A DNA stretch of 64,000 nucleotides from Streptomyces djakartensis. GTDB taxonomy: Bacteria > Actinomycetota > Actinomycetes > Streptomycetales > Streptomycetaceae. The notes beneath the pieces were generated by a model. It saw nothing but the letters and a program-made list of their open reading frames with translations, was not told the origin of the DNA and searched no databases. The translations under genes were made by a program, and so were the position numbers. The stretch's first letter is position 1, and each line of letters starts with the position of its first letter. The DNA is taken from assembly GCF_014651075.1 (NCBI RefSeq), contig NZ_BMWE01000003.1, positions 124,001 to 188,000 of the forward strand, read 5' to 3'. Below, in pieces: positions 7,316-15,971 of this stretch.

Positions 7316-8860
7316 ATGACCACGGACAGTTCGAGCACGAGCACGAGCACGTCCGCCGCCGGCGGCGGCATCAGTACGTTCAAGGGGCAGGAGCGAGCCC
7401 TGCGCGCCGACCGCCTCGGCACCGGGGGACTGCTGCTCTCCGTCCTCGCCGCGACCGCCCCGCTCATGGTGGTCGCGGGTGTCATGCCCACCACATTCGC
7501 GGTGATGGGCATCGTCGGCCAGCCCCTGCTCTTCGTCGTCCTCGGTGTCGTGCTGATCCTCTTCAGCGTGGGCTACGCCGAGATGAGCCGCCACGTCCAT
7601 AACGCGGGTGCCTTCTACGCGTACATCTCCCGCGGCCTCGGCGGCACCGCCGGCGCGGGCGCCGCCCTGGTCGCCCTCGTCGCCTACAACGCGCTCCAGG
7701 TCGGCATCTACGGCATCTTCGGCTTCGAGGTCTCCGGGCTCTTCGCCACCTACGCCGACGTGCAGGTCGCCTGGTGGATACCGGCCCTCGTCGCCGCGGT
7801 CGTCGTCGGTCTGCTGGGCTGGCTGAAGATCGACGTCAACGCGCGTGTGCTCGGCGTGCTACTGGTCATCGAGGTGCTCCTCGTCGTGATCTTCGACATC
7901 GCCGCCCTCGCCGACCCCGCCAGGGAGGGCCTGTCGCTGCACGCCTTCAACCCCGACACCCTCACCGGCGCGGGCGTCGGCACCGCGCTGTGCTTCTGCA
8001 TCGCGGCCTTCCTCGGCTTCGAGCAGGCCCCCGTCTACGCCGAGGAGACCAGCCGTCCGCACGTCCTGGTGCCGCGCGTGATGTTCCTCGCCGTCGGCGG
8101 GGTGGCCGTCTTCTTCGCGCTGAGCAGCTGGGCCCTCACCGTCGCCACCGGACCCTCCGCGATCGTCGGCGCGGCCCAGAAGCAGAGTGCCGGACTGCTG
8201 TTCTTCCTCACCGAGTCCCGCCTCGGCGGCACATTCACCGACGTCCTGCACGTCCTGTTCGTCACCGGCATGTTCGCCGCCCTGCTCAGCTTCCACAACG
8301 TCGTCGCCCGGTACGCCTTCGCCATGGGCCGCGAGGGCCTGCTGCCCGCCGCCTTCGGCCGCACCAGCGGCGGCAGCGGCGCCCCCGGCACCGGTTCCCT
8401 GCTCCAGAGCGCGGTGGCCGTCGCGGTCGTCGTCGCCTTCGCGATCGCCGACGACAAGCCGGCCGGCGACCCGACCGCGCCCGTACTGCACCTGTTCACC
8501 TGGTTCGGCAACATCGGCGCACTCGGCGTGATCGTGCTGATGGCGGCGGCCTCCCTGTCGGTCGTCGTCTTCTTCGTCCGCCGCGGCGCCGCCGGTGCCC
8601 AGGCCTGGCGGCTGGTCACCTCCGCGCTGGCGGGCCTCGCCCTGGTCGTGATCGCCGGTTACACCGTGAAGGACTTCGAGGTGCTCGTCGGCGCCGGCCC
8701 CGGCTCCTCCCTGAGCTGGATCCTGCCCGGCACCATCGGGCTCGCCCTGATCGCCGGCCTGGCCCTCGGCCTGGTGCTGCGCGCCCGCGCCCCCGAGAAG
8801 CACGCCCGCATCGGCCTCGGCAACGAGGCGTTCCAGCTGGACAAGGCGGCGTCGTCCTGA
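7316..8860 (+). CDS. APC-superfamily amino acid permease
   Basis: This 514-residue protein has about twelve hydrophobic segments. Segment 1 is LGTGGLLLSVLAATAPLMVVAGVMP, and the conserved FLGFEQAPVYAEETSRP (around residue 240) resembles the FxGFE motif of APC amino acid transporters. The N-terminal 25 residues are a Ser/Thr-rich cytoplasmic tail. ATG 7316 is preceded by GAGGAC; the open frame upstream of it is a shadow of the previous gene. The substrate is probably an amino acid or amine. A 12-bp hairpin follows the stop codon. Confidence 0.88.
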   Translation: MTTDSSSTSTSTSAAGGGISTFKGQERALRADRLGTGGLLLSVLAATAPLMVVAGVMPTTFAVMGIVGQPLLFVVLGVVLILFSVGYAEMSRHVHNAGAFYAYISRGLGGTAGAGAALVALVAYNALQVGIYGIFGFEVSGLFATYADVQVAWWIPALVAAVVVGLLGWLKIDVNARVLGVLLVIEVLLVVIFDIAALADPAREGLSLHAFNPDTLTGAGVGTALCFCIAAFLGFEQAPVYAEETSRPHVLVPRVMFLAVGGVAVFFALSSWALTVATGPSAIVGAAQKQSAGLLFFLTESRLGGTFTDVLHVLFVTGMFAALLSFHNVVARYAFAMGREGLLPAAFGRTSGGSGAPGTGSLLQSAVAVAVVVAFAIADDKPAGDPTAPVLHLFTWFGNIGALGVIVLMAAASLSVVVFFVRRGAAGAQAWRLVTSALAGLALVVIAGYTVKDFEVLVGAGPGSSLSWILPGTIGLALIAGLALGLVLRARAPEKHARIGLGNEAFQLDKAASS

Positions 8861-8896
8861 CACGGGCGACGCGAGAAGTGGTTACGGAAGTCTGAC

Positions 8897-8937
8897 GAGC
8901 ACCCGCGATCCCTGTCCTACGGGGGTCGCGGGTGTTC
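8897..8937 (+). terminator. Hairpin after the permease gene
   Basis: GAGCACCCGCGA (8897-8908) pairs with TCGCGGGTGTTC (8926-8937), 12 bp with one G-U pair; inner CCC/GGG lengthen the stem. It sits 36 bp after the permease stop and 10 bp before the next start, so it could also act in the leader of that gene. Confidence 0.5.
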
Positions 8938-8947
8938 GAATGAGAAC

Positions 8948-9697
8948 GTGGACGAGGACGTGTACAAGGGTGTGAACGACACCGACCCCGAACAGCGGGG
9001 CACCCCGGTCGGCCGCCGCGTCTTCCTCGGCACGCTCGGCCTGGGCGCCCTCGGCGTGCTCGCGGCGCCCAAGCTGCAAAGCGGCCTGGAAGGCCTCCTC
9101 GGCGGCGCCGCCGACCAGGACCCCACCGGCCTGACCGGACTGCTCCCGAACGGCGGCGGCTTCCGCTACTACTCGGTGGCCTCCTCCGTCCCGCGCAAGA
9201 ACGCCGACACCTACCGGCTGAAGGTCGACGGCCTGGTCGACCACCCCACGACCTACACCCTGGCCGACCTCAAGGCCCTCCCGCAGACCCGCATGGTCCG
9301 CGACGTCCAGTGCGTCACCGGCTGGCGCGTCCCCGACACGCCCTTCGAAGGCGTACGCCTGTCCCGCCTGCTGGACGCGGCAGGGGTCCGGCCCACCGCC
9401 AGGGCCATCCGCTTCACCTGCTTCGACGGCACGTACACCGAGAGCCTCACCCTCCGTCAGGCCCGCCGCGCGGACGTCCTGGTCGCCCTGCGCATGCAGG
9501 ACAAGGACCTCGGCCACTCCCACGGCGGCCCCGTCCGCCTCTACGTGGCGCCCATGTACTTCTACAAGTCCGCCAAATGGCTCTCCGGCATCACCGTCAC
9601 CGACGAGGTCCGGCCGGGCTACTGGGAGGAGCGCGGCTACGACGTCGACGCCTGGGTGGGCCGCTCGAACGGACGCGACGATGAGCCTACGAGCTGA
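8948..9697 (+). CDS. Sulfite-oxidase-family molybdopterin oxidoreductase (MsrP/YedY-like), Tat-exported
   Basis: The 249-residue protein has a twin-arginine segment (GRRVFLGTLGLGALGVLAAP, residues about 23-42) and the oxidoreductase molybdopterin-binding domain. The molybdenum-ligand cysteine is in RDVQCVTGWRVPDTPFEGVRL. It also has the motif HGGPVRLYVAPMYFYKSAKWLSGI, typical of YedY-like proteins. Such enzymes act outside the membrane, some repairing methionine sulfoxide. It overlaps the b561-type gene by 17 bp, and that protein would supply electrons. The start is GTG 8948, with only a weak ribosome-binding site. Confidence 0.9.
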   Translation: MDEDVYKGVNDTDPEQRGTPVGRRVFLGTLGLGALGVLAAPKLQSGLEGLLGGAADQDPTGLTGLLPNGGGFRYYSVASSVPRKNADTYRLKVDGLVDHPTTYTLADLKALPQTRMVRDVQCVTGWRVPDTPFEGVRLSRLLDAAGVRPTARAIRFTCFDGTYTESLTLRQARRADVLVALRMQDKDLGHSHGGPVRLYVAPMYFYKSAKWLSGITVTDEVRPGYWEERGYDVDAWVGRSNGRDDEPTS

Positions 9698-10295
9698 CAC
9701 CACGGCCGGTGTCAGGCGCTTCAGCCGGACCGAGCGCTGGGTGCACCGCACGACCGCCGCCCTGATGGGCGTCTGCGTGCTGACCGCGGCCTGTCTCTAC
9801 GTCCCCCAGCTCGCCGAACTCGTCGGCCGCCGGGCCCTGGTCGTCACCCTGCACGAGTGGGCCGGCCTCGCGCTGCCCGTCCCCGTCCTGGCCGGCCTCG
9901 CCTCCCGCGCCTTCCGCGCCGACCTCGGCCGCCTCAACCGCTTCGGCCCGCACGACCGGACCTGGCTGCGAGCCGCCCTGCACCGCGACAGACGCCACGA
10001 GTCCCGCCCGGCCGGCAAGTTCAACGCCGGCCAGAAGATCTACGCGGCCTGGATCGCCGGCGCCACCCTCGTCATGCTCGCCACCGGCCTGATGATGTGG
10101 TTCACCCACCTCACCCCCCTCGTCTGGCGGACCAGCGCGACCTTCGTCCACGACTGGCTGGCCCTCACCATCGGCATCGTCCTGGCCGGTCACATCGGCA
10201 TGGCCCTGGCCGACCCGGAGGCCCGCAAGGGCATGCGCACGGGCGAGGTGAGCCGAGAGTGGGCGGACCGACAGCACTCGTTGTGGCGCCCGTAG
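9681..10295 (+). CDS. Cytochrome b561/formate-dehydrogenase-gamma-like membrane subunit
   Basis: This 204-residue protein has four hydrophobic segments with histidines in helix contexts (RWVHRTTAALMG, VVTLHEWAGLALPVP, MMWFTHLTPLV, FVHDWLALTIGIVLAGHIGMAL), fitting two b-type hemes. It is the probable quinol-oxidising anchor for the upstream molybdenum enzyme, a role like that of MsrQ but from a different fold family. The ATG at 9681 lies inside the upstream gene (17-bp overlap), indicating translational coupling. Confidence 0.85.
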   Translation: MSLRADTTAGVRRFSRTERWVHRTTAALMGVCVLTAACLYVPQLAELVGRRALVVTLHEWAGLALPVPVLAGLASRAFRADLGRLNRFGPHDRTWLRAALHRDRRHESRPAGKFNAGQKIYAAWIAGATLVMLATGLMMWFTHLTPLVWRTSATFVHDWLALTIGIVLAGHIGMALADPEARKGMRTGEVSREWADRQHSLWRP

Positions 10296-10305
10296 CTCTC
10301 CCCCC

Positions 10306-10661
10306 AGGGGCGCGGGGAACTGCGCGACAAGCCACAACCCGCCCGCATCCGCCCAACGGCGACAATCCCTACGGCGCCGGGGCGAAACCCGACAGCACCT
10401 TGCAGGACCGGTAGGTGGGTGCACCACCTCAGGGGCGCGGGGAACTGCGCGACAAGCCACAACCCGCCCGCGCCCGCCCAACGGCGACAACCCCTACGGC
10501 GCCGGGGCGAAATCCAACAGCACCTCGCAGGACCCGTAGGTAGGTGCACCACCTCAGGGGCGCGGGGAACTGCGCGACAAGCCACAACCCGCCCGCATCC
10601 GCCCAACGGCGACAACCCCTACGGCGCCGGGGCGAAATCCAACAGCACCTTGCAGGACCGG
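10306..10661. repeat. Three 125-bp tandem repeats copying the 3' end of idnD
   Basis: Units start at 10306, 10431 and 10556 with an exact 125-bp period. Each begins with AGGGGCGCGGGGAACTGCGC, a sequence I know as common between Streptomyces genes. Each ends with the reverse complement of the last dozen codons and stop of idnD. Read leftward, the third unit is the real gene end (SCKVLLDFAPAP, stop at 10619-10621). The second copy reads SCEVLLDFAPAP and the first SCKVLSGFAPAP, each followed by TAG. Tandem duplication of the gene end is the simplest explanation. Confidence 0.9.
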
Positions 10662-11650
10662 CTTCGATCAGCCGCCAGCACGAACGCCGACTCGGCCTCC
10701 CGCACGGGAACCACCGCACTGACCAGCCCGTCGAACACCGGCTCCACCGACAGCAAGCCCAACGCCTCGTCAAACTCGGTATCGAACCGGAACGCCCCGC
10801 GCAGCTCGATCTCCCGGCTCACCACCAGGTTCCCCGCGAACGGACTCCGCCCCGGCGGCAACATCCCGAGCTGCACCACCACCCCACCGCGCCGCACCCG
10901 CCGCAGACACGCGTCGAGCCCCGCGGCCACCCCGGACGCCTCGATCGCGGCATCCACGTCATCGGGCCACCCGGCGTCGTCCGGATCGTCGGCCCGCACC
11001 CCCACGTCCGCCCCGGCGACCCGGGCGTACTCCAGCGCCTCCGGCACCAGATCCGTGACGGTCACACGCGAGGCCCCGGCCGCCTTCGCCGCCGCGACCA
11101 CCAGACACCCGATGGGCCCGGCACCGGTCACCAGAACGTGACGACCTGCCACCTTCCCGGCCCGCCGCACCGCGTGCAGGGCGACGGCCAGCGGCTCGGC
11201 CAGCGCGGCCCGCCGCAGCCCAAGCCCCTCCGGCAGGGCCCGCAGCTGCTCACCCGGCACGACCACCCGATCCGCGAATCCCCCCTGCACATGCGGGAAC
11301 CGCGCCGCACTGCCGAGATACCGCGTGTCCCCGCAGACGTTGCGCCGCCCGTCCCCGCACTCCGGGCACGCCCCGCACGGGCTCGCCGGATGCACGGCGA
11401 CGGCCGTACCCGGAGCCGGACCCGAAGCACCGGGGCCGTACTCCACAACGGTCCCCACCACTTCGTGCCCCAGCACCATCGGCTCCCGGAGCCGGAAGTC
11501 ACCGACCCCGCCGTGCCGCCAGTAGTGCAGATCGGATCCGCACACCCCGCCGTACCGGACGGCGACCAGCGCCTGACCCGGCCCGGGAGCCGGGACCGGC
11601 AACTCCGCGACCCGGAGATCACCCTGACCGTGGATCACACAACCCAGCAT
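10619..11650 (-). CDS. idnD: L-idonate 5-dehydrogenase (zinc MDR family)
   Basis: This 343-residue medium-chain dehydrogenase has catalytic-zinc ligands in CGSDLHYWRHG and GHEVVG, structural-zinc cysteines in CGACPECGDGRRNVCG and a Rossmann motif VTGAGPIGCLV. The HYWRHGGVGDF signature is typical of L-idonate 5-dehydrogenase, which oxidises L-idonate to 5-ketogluconate. It is the last gene of the leftward gntK-gntP-SDR-idnD operon, 17 bp after the SDR gene, which supports the assignment. The ATG at 11650 is chosen although the frame is open upstream. Its 3' end is duplicated in tandem downstream. Confidence 0.88.
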   Translation of the reverse strand: MLGCVIHGQGDLRVAELPVPAPGPGQALVAVRYGGVCGSDLHYWRHGGVGDFRLREPMVLGHEVVGTVVEYGPGASGPAPGTAVAVHPASPCGACPECGDGRRNVCGDTRYLGSAARFPHVQGGFADRVVVPGEQLRALPEGLGLRRAALAEPLAVALHAVRRAGKVAGRHVLVTGAGPIGCLVVAAAKAAGASRVTVTDLVPEALEYARVAGADVGVRADDPDDAGWPDDVDAAIEASGVAAGLDACLRRVRRGGVVVQLGMLPPGRSPFAGNLVVSREIELRGAFRFDTEFDEALGLLSVEPVFDGLVSAVVPVREAESAFVLAADRSRSCKVLLDFAPAP

Positions 11651-11667
11651 CACAGCCTCCCGGCCGG

Positions 11668-12432
11668 TCACAGCACGCTCGTCATGCCACCGTCGACGTA
11701 CAGCACCTGCCCGCTGACGAAGTCCGCGGCGGGAGAGGCGAGGAACAGCACCCCGCCCACCAGGTCCCGCGTACGGCCCCAGCGCCCGGCCGGGGTGCGC
11801 CGCCGCACCCAGGCGCCGAACTCCTCGTCCTCGACGAGCGGCTGTGTCAGCTCGGTCTCGATGTAACCCGGGCCGAGCCCGTTGACCTGCACGCCGCTGG
11901 GACCCCAGTCCGCGCACATGCCCTTGGTGAGCATCTTCAGCGCGCCCTTGGTGGCGGCGTACGGCGCGATCCCGGGCCGTACCACCTCGCTCTGCAGCGA
12001 GCAGATGTTGATGATCTTGCCGTGGCCGCGTTCCGTCATCCGGCGCGCCGCCTCACGGCCGACCAGGAAGGCACTGGTCAGGTTGGTGTCCAGGATCCGG
12101 TGCCAGTCGGAGTCGGTGAACTCCAGCAGCGGTGCGCGCAGTTGCATGCCCGCGTTGTTGACGAGGATGTCGAGCGGGCCCACCCGCTCCTCGACGTCCG
12201 CGATGCCGTCCGCCACGGACGGCCCGTCGGTCACGTCGAAGGCCGCCGTGTGCACCGTGCCGCCGGGCAGTTCGGCGGCGGCCTCGGCGAGCCGGTCCTC
12301 GTCGCGTCCGTTCAGGACGACCGTGCAGCCGGCCTCCGCCAGACCACGGGCCAGGGCCAGTCCGATGCCCCGGCTGGAGCCGGTCACCAGGGCCGTACGG
12401 CCGCTGATGTCGAAGAGTGGGTGAGCCGTCAT
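11668..12432 (-). CDS. idnO: Gluconate 5-dehydrogenase-like short-chain dehydrogenase
   Basis: The 254-residue SDR has the cofactor motif TGSSRGIGLALARGLAE near residue 17, NNAG near residue 91 and catalytic Ser/Tyr/Lys in ICSLQSEVVRPGIAPYAATKGALK. It ends with the SDR tail ADFVSGQVLYVDGGMTSVL. IdnO-type enzymes reduce 5-ketogluconate to D-gluconate, which fits its place between gluconate permease (10-bp gap) and idnD (17-bp gap). SDR function cannot be fixed by sequence alone, so the specific role rests mostly on the operon. Confidence 0.85.
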   Translation of the reverse strand: MTAHPLFDISGRTALVTGSSRGIGLALARGLAEAGCTVVLNGRDEDRLAEAAAELPGGTVHTAAFDVTDGPSVADGIADVEERVGPLDILVNNAGMQLRAPLLEFTDSDWHRILDTNLTSAFLVGREAARRMTERGHGKIINICSLQSEVVRPGIAPYAATKGALKMLTKGMCADWGPSGVQVNGLGPGYIETELTQPLVEDEEFGAWVRRRTPAGRWGRTRDLVGGVLFLASPAADFVSGQVLYVDGGMTSVL

Positions 12433-12442
12433 CGCGTCTCTC

Positions 12443-13840
12443 CTAGATCACCAGGGACAACAGCAGGACGATGCCGCCGGCGACCACCGAGATGATCGTC
12501 TCCATGACGGACCAGGTCTTGATGTTCTGTCCGACACTCAGCCCGAAGTACTCCTTCACCATCCAGAACCCGGCGTCGTTGACATGGCTGAAGAAGAGCG
12601 AGCCCGCGCCGATGGCCAGGACGAGGAGGGCCGCGTGCGTGGTCGACATGTCGGCCGCGAGCGGGGCGACCAGACCCGCCGCCGAGACCGTCGCCACCGT
12701 CGCCGAACCCGTCGCGAGCCGGATCGCCACCGCGATCAGCCAGGCCAGCAGCAGCGCGGGGATCGACCAGTCCTTCGAGATGTCCAGGACCATCCGGCCC
12801 ACCCCGGTGTCGATCAGCGTCTGCTTGAAGCCGCCGCCCGCGCCGACGATCAGCAGGATGCCCGCGATCGGCGCGAGGCTCTTCTCGACGAGCGGCGACA
12901 TCCGCTCCTTGGAGAACCCGGCGGGACGCAGCAGCGTGAAGATGCCGACCAGCACCGATGCGAGCAGCGCGATCATCGGGGCGCCGATCACGTCGAAGAC
13001 GCGCTGGACCGGGTTCTCCGGGTCGTCGACGACGATGTCGACGAGCGCCTTGGCCAGCATGAGGATCACCGGCAGCAGGACAGTGAACAGAGTGGCGCCG
13101 AAGCCGGGGCGCTTCTCCAGGTCCTCCGACGCACGCTGCGGAATCATGCGCTCCGGGGCGGGGACGTCCACCCAGCGGGCCGCGTACTTCGAGAACACCG
13201 GACCGGCGATGATCACGGTGGGTATGGCGACCAGGACACCGAGGGCCAGCGTCACGCCGAGGTCGGCCCCGACCGCGTCGATCGCGACCAGCGGGCCGGG
13301 GTGCGGCGGCACCAGGCCGTGCATCACGGACAGGCCCGCGAGGGCCGGGATGCCGATCCGCATCAGCGAGTAGTTGCCGCGCTTGGCGACCATCAGCACC
13401 ACGGGGATCAGCAGCACGATGCCGACCTCGAAGAACAGCGGCAGTCCGATCACGGAGGCGATCAGCACCATCGCCCAGGGCATCGACCGCCCGCCGGCCT
13501 TCGCGAGGATGGTGTCCACGATCTGGTCGGCGCCGCCGGAGTCGGCGAGCATCTTGCCGAGGATCGCACCGAGGGCGATCAGCACCCCGACGCCGGCGAC
13601 CGTGGTGCCGAGGCCGGTGCTGAAACTGAGGAGCACCTTGTCCAGCGGCGCCCCGGCGATCGCGCCCAGCGCCAGCGACCCGATGGTCAGCGACAGGAAG
13701 GCGTGCAGCTTGAACTTGGTGATGAGCAGGACGATGACGGCGATGCCCGCCAGGACGGCGATGCCCAGCTGAGCGTGGCCGGCCGAGGTGATCGGCTCGG
13801 GTGCGTCCGCTGCCAGCATCTCGACGCTGAGTCTGGTCAC
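12443..13840 (-). CDS. gntP: Gluconate:H+ symporter, GntP family
   Basis: The 465-residue membrane protein has 12-14 hydrophobic segments and the GntP-family stretches FEVGIVLLIPVVLMVAKR and MHGLVPPHPGPLVAI. GntP proteins import gluconate or related aldonates with protons. A 25-residue hydrophilic leader precedes the first helix; GTG at 13840 is the chosen start. It lies 50 bp downstream of gntK in the same operon. Confidence 0.93.
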   Translation of the reverse strand: MTRLSVEMLAADAPEPITSAGHAQLGIAVLAGIAVIVLLITKFKLHAFLSLTIGSLALGAIAGAPLDKVLLSFSTGLGTTVAGVGVLIALGAILGKMLADSGGADQIVDTILAKAGGRSMPWAMVLIASVIGLPLFFEVGIVLLIPVVLMVAKRGNYSLMRIGIPALAGLSVMHGLVPPHPGPLVAIDAVGADLGVTLALGVLVAIPTVIIAGPVFSKYAARWVDVPAPERMIPQRASEDLEKRPGFGATLFTVLLPVILMLAKALVDIVVDDPENPVQRVFDVIGAPMIALLASVLVGIFTLLRPAGFSKERMSPLVEKSLAPIAGILLIVGAGGGFKQTLIDTGVGRMVLDISKDWSIPALLLAWLIAVAIRLATGSATVATVSAAGLVAPLAADMSTTHAALLVLAIGAGSLFFSHVNDAGFWMVKEYFGLSVGQNIKTWSVMETIISVVAGGIVLLLSLVI

Positions 13841-13890
13841 GGGGTGGGTTCCCTTTGCGTTGGGGAGCGGGGGACGGGTCCCGCCAGGGG

Positions 13891-14409
13891 CTACTGCACG
13901 GGTTCGGGGAGGTCCTTAAGGGCGAGCGCGGCCCGCCGGGTGATCTCCTCCGGACTGCCCGAGACGTCCACCTCGGCCCCCGCCTCGTCCGCCTGAAGGG
14001 GCTGGAGCGTGGCGAACTGGGAGTCGAGCAGCGCCGTGGGCATGAAGTGCCCCTGCCGGTGCGACATCCGGTCCTCGATCAGCGCGCGGTCACCCGCGAG
14101 GTGCACGAAGACCACGCCGGGCGCGGCGGCCCGCAGCCGGTCGCGGTACGACCGCTTCAGCGCCGAGCAGCTGACCACCCCGCCGAGCCCGGCCCGCCGG
14201 TGCGCCCACGCGCCGATGGCGTCCAGCCAGGGCAGGCGGTCCTCGTCGGTGAGCGGCGTCCCGGCCGACATCTTGGCGATGTTGGCCTGCGGGTGGAAGT
14301 CGTCGCCCTCGGCGTACGGAACGCCGAGCCGGGCCGCGAGCAGCGGACCGATGGTGGTCTTGCCGGTGCCGGCGACGCCCATGACCACGACGACGTGGGG
14401 GGTGTTCAT
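13891..14409 (-). CDS. gntK: Gluconokinase
   Basis: This 172-residue P-loop kinase matches the usual gluconokinase length. The Walker A motif is GVAGTGKTT near residue 9, and DDFHPQANIAKMSAGTPLTDEDRLPWL is the classic gluconate-binding segment. It phosphorylates D-gluconate to 6-phosphogluconate for the pentose-phosphate pathway. The ATG at 14409 gives the family N-terminus; a longer open frame (to 14469) would run into the regulator region. It is the first gene of the operon, divergent from the GntR regulator. Confidence 0.95.
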   Translation of the reverse strand: MNTPHVVVVMGVAGTGKTTIGPLLAARLGVPYAEGDDFHPQANIAKMSAGTPLTDEDRLPWLDAIGAWAHRRAGLGGVVSCSALKRSYRDRLRAAAPGVVFVHLAGDRALIEDRMSHRQGHFMPTALLDSQFATLQPLQADEAGAEVDVSGSPEEITRRAALALKDLPEPVQ

Positions 14410-14467
14410 CGCTGCCTCACTGTCTGCTGTCCGAGGTCGACACGTGATGTCGACGCAACTGAAACCC

Positions 14468-14483
14468 ATTAGATACGACTAAT
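14468..14483. promoter_or_regulatory. Operator candidate between gntK and its regulator
   Basis: ATTAG (14468-14472) and CTAAT (14479-14483) are inverted around a 6-bp spacer in an unusually AT-rich patch of the divergent intergenic region. Nearby, GTCGAC occurs twice (14436-14441 and 14449-14454) around a 7-bp spacer. Either could bind the GntR-family protein encoded at 14548. This is inference from symmetry and position. Confidence 0.4.
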
Positions 14484-14547
14484 TCAAGAGGTGATGATGA
14501 ATAAGTCTGACTTTTTGTCTCCGTGATCTACCCCGTACGCTGAGTGC

Positions 14548-15249
14548 ATGACCACACCGGGCCGGGGGCTGCACGGCCATGTTCTGGAGACTCTCGGCCC
14601 CGAGATCACGGCGGGTGAGTACCCGCCGGGCAGTGTCCTGCGCACGGACGAACTCGCCCAGCGTTTCGACGTCTCACGCTCCGTGATGCGCGAGGCGGTC
14701 CGCGTCCTGGAGTCCATGCACCTGGTCGAGTCGCGCCGCCGCGTCGGCGTGACGGTGCGTCCGAAGTCGCAGTGGAACGTCTATGACCCGCAGGTCATCC
14801 GCTGGCGCCTGGCCGGCAAGGACCGCCCCGGGCAGCTGCGCTCCCTCACCCTGCTGCGCTCCGCCGTCGAACCGGTCGCGGCCGGCCTCGCCGCCCGGCA
14901 CGCCACCGCCGAACAGTGCGCCGAACTCACCGAGTGCGCCCTCGGCATGGTCGCCAATTCACGCGGTCACAAGCTCGAGGCGTACCTCGTCCACGACGTC
15001 GCCTTCCACCGCGTCATCCTGGACGCCTCCGGCAACGAGATGTTCGCCCGCCTCGGCGATGTCGTCGCCGAGGTCCTGGCGGGCCGCACCCATCACGACG
15101 TGATGTTCGAGGACCCCGACCCGGCCGCCGTCACCCTGCACGTCCAGGTGGCCGAGGCCGTGCGCGCGGGCGACGCGGCCCGGGCGGAGGAGCTGACCCG
15201 CGAGATCACGGTCGGCGCCCTCCAGGAACTCGACATCCTGGCGCCGTGA
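14548..15249 (+). CDS. GntR-family (FadR subfamily) regulator of the gluconate operon
   Basis: The 233-residue protein has an N-terminal winged helix (residues about 8-70, LRTDELAQRFDVSRSVMREAVRVLESMHLV) and a C-terminal FCD domain. The likely metal-binding residues are in LVHDVAFHRVILDASGN and the distal histidine in TLHVQVAEAV. FadR-type regulators usually bind a carboxylate effector, here probably gluconate or 6-phosphogluconate. It faces away from gntK with 138 bp between starts, the usual arrangement for a local repressor. Confidence 0.88.
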   Translation: MTTPGRGLHGHVLETLGPEITAGEYPPGSVLRTDELAQRFDVSRSVMREAVRVLESMHLVESRRRVGVTVRPKSQWNVYDPQVIRWRLAGKDRPGQLRSLTLLRSAVEPVAAGLAARHATAEQCAELTECALGMVANSRGHKLEAYLVHDVAFHRVILDASGNEMFARLGDVVAEVLAGRTHHDVMFEDPDPAAVTLHVQVAEAVRAGDAARAEELTREITVGALQELDILAP

Positions 15250-15256
15250 CGCCCGG

Positions 15257-15628
15257 CTAGGCCGGGAAGACCCCGTCGACGTAGACCCACGCCCCGTCCA
15301 CCCGTTCGAACCGGCTCCGCTCGTGCAGCGACCCGCCCCGGTACGACGCCCGGAACTCCACGGTCCCGGTGGTGTGGAACGCGGTTCCGTCGCTCGTGTC
15401 CAGGATCTCCAGCCCCGTCCACCGCATCCCGGGATCGAGCTCAAGCCGCCCGGGCCGGGTCCGCGGATGCCACGTCCGCAGCAGGTAGGGGACGTCCCCC
15501 TTCACGAAGGCGCAGTACCGCGACCGCATCAGCGCCTCGGCGGTCGGGGCGGCGGTCCCGGCGTGATAGCGCCCGCAGCACGCCTCGTAGGCGCCGGGCA
15601 GTCCGCACGGGCAGGAACGGCTGGTCAT
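15257..15628 (-). CDS. YchJ-family protein (UPF0225, SEC-C zinc motif)
   Basis: This 123-residue protein begins MTSRSCPCGLPGAYEACCGRYH, a SEC-C-type zinc motif, followed by the YchJ/NTF2-like domain (LMRSRYCAFVKGDVPYLLRTWHP). The family is widespread and of unknown function. The ATG at 15628 is right because the longer frame would extend through the tRNA terminator and the tRNA. It ends 7 bp from the end of the convergent GntR gene. Confidence 0.88.
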   Translation of the reverse strand: MTSRSCPCGLPGAYEACCGRYHAGTAAPTAEALMRSRYCAFVKGDVPYLLRTWHPRTRPGRLELDPGMRWTGLEILDTSDGTAFHTTGTVEFRASYRGGSLHERSRFERVDGAWVYVDGVFPA

Positions 15629-15652
15629 GGTCACCCTTCCGCGACAACGCTT

Positions 15653-15682
15653 GAGGGCCGTGACCTCGCGGTCACGGCCCTC
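15653..15682 (-). terminator. Terminator of tRNA-Leu
   Basis: Perfect 13-bp arms (15653-15665 and 15670-15682) enclose a 4-nt loop. On the minus strand the hairpin begins 10 nt after the tRNA 3' end. It also lies upstream of the YchJ-family gene. Confidence 0.8.
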
Positions 15683-15691
15683 AGCCTCATG

Positions 15692-15776
15692 TGTCCGAGG
15701 GGGGACTTGAACCCCCACGCCCGATAAAGGGCACTAGCACCTCAAGCTAGCGCGTCTGCCATTCCGCCACCCGGAC
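15692..15776 (-). tRNA. tRNA-Leu (anticodon GAG)
   Basis: On the minus strand an 85-nt cloverleaf forms. The acceptor GTCCGGG pairs with CTCGGAC followed by discriminator A. The anticodon loop TTGAGGT is closed by a GCTAGC stem and carries GAG, which reads CUC and CUU. A long variable arm, as in class II tRNAs, precedes the T arm GGGGGTTCAAGTCCCCC. CCA is not encoded. Confidence 0.95.
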
Positions 15777-15971
15777 AAGGTGTCTGTCGCGCGGGTTCTC
15801 CCCGCGGCGACGACGTAAACATTACCAGGCTTTCAGGGGTGGCCGATCACCCCCCGGCCGCGCCGCGACCGGGCGTGAACGACGTGTGACGGGCCGGGAG
15901 CGCTCTTGGGGCGGGCGCCGCGGAGAGAGAGGATGAGGGGACCCACCAGCAGTGACAGCGGGAGGAAGCAC

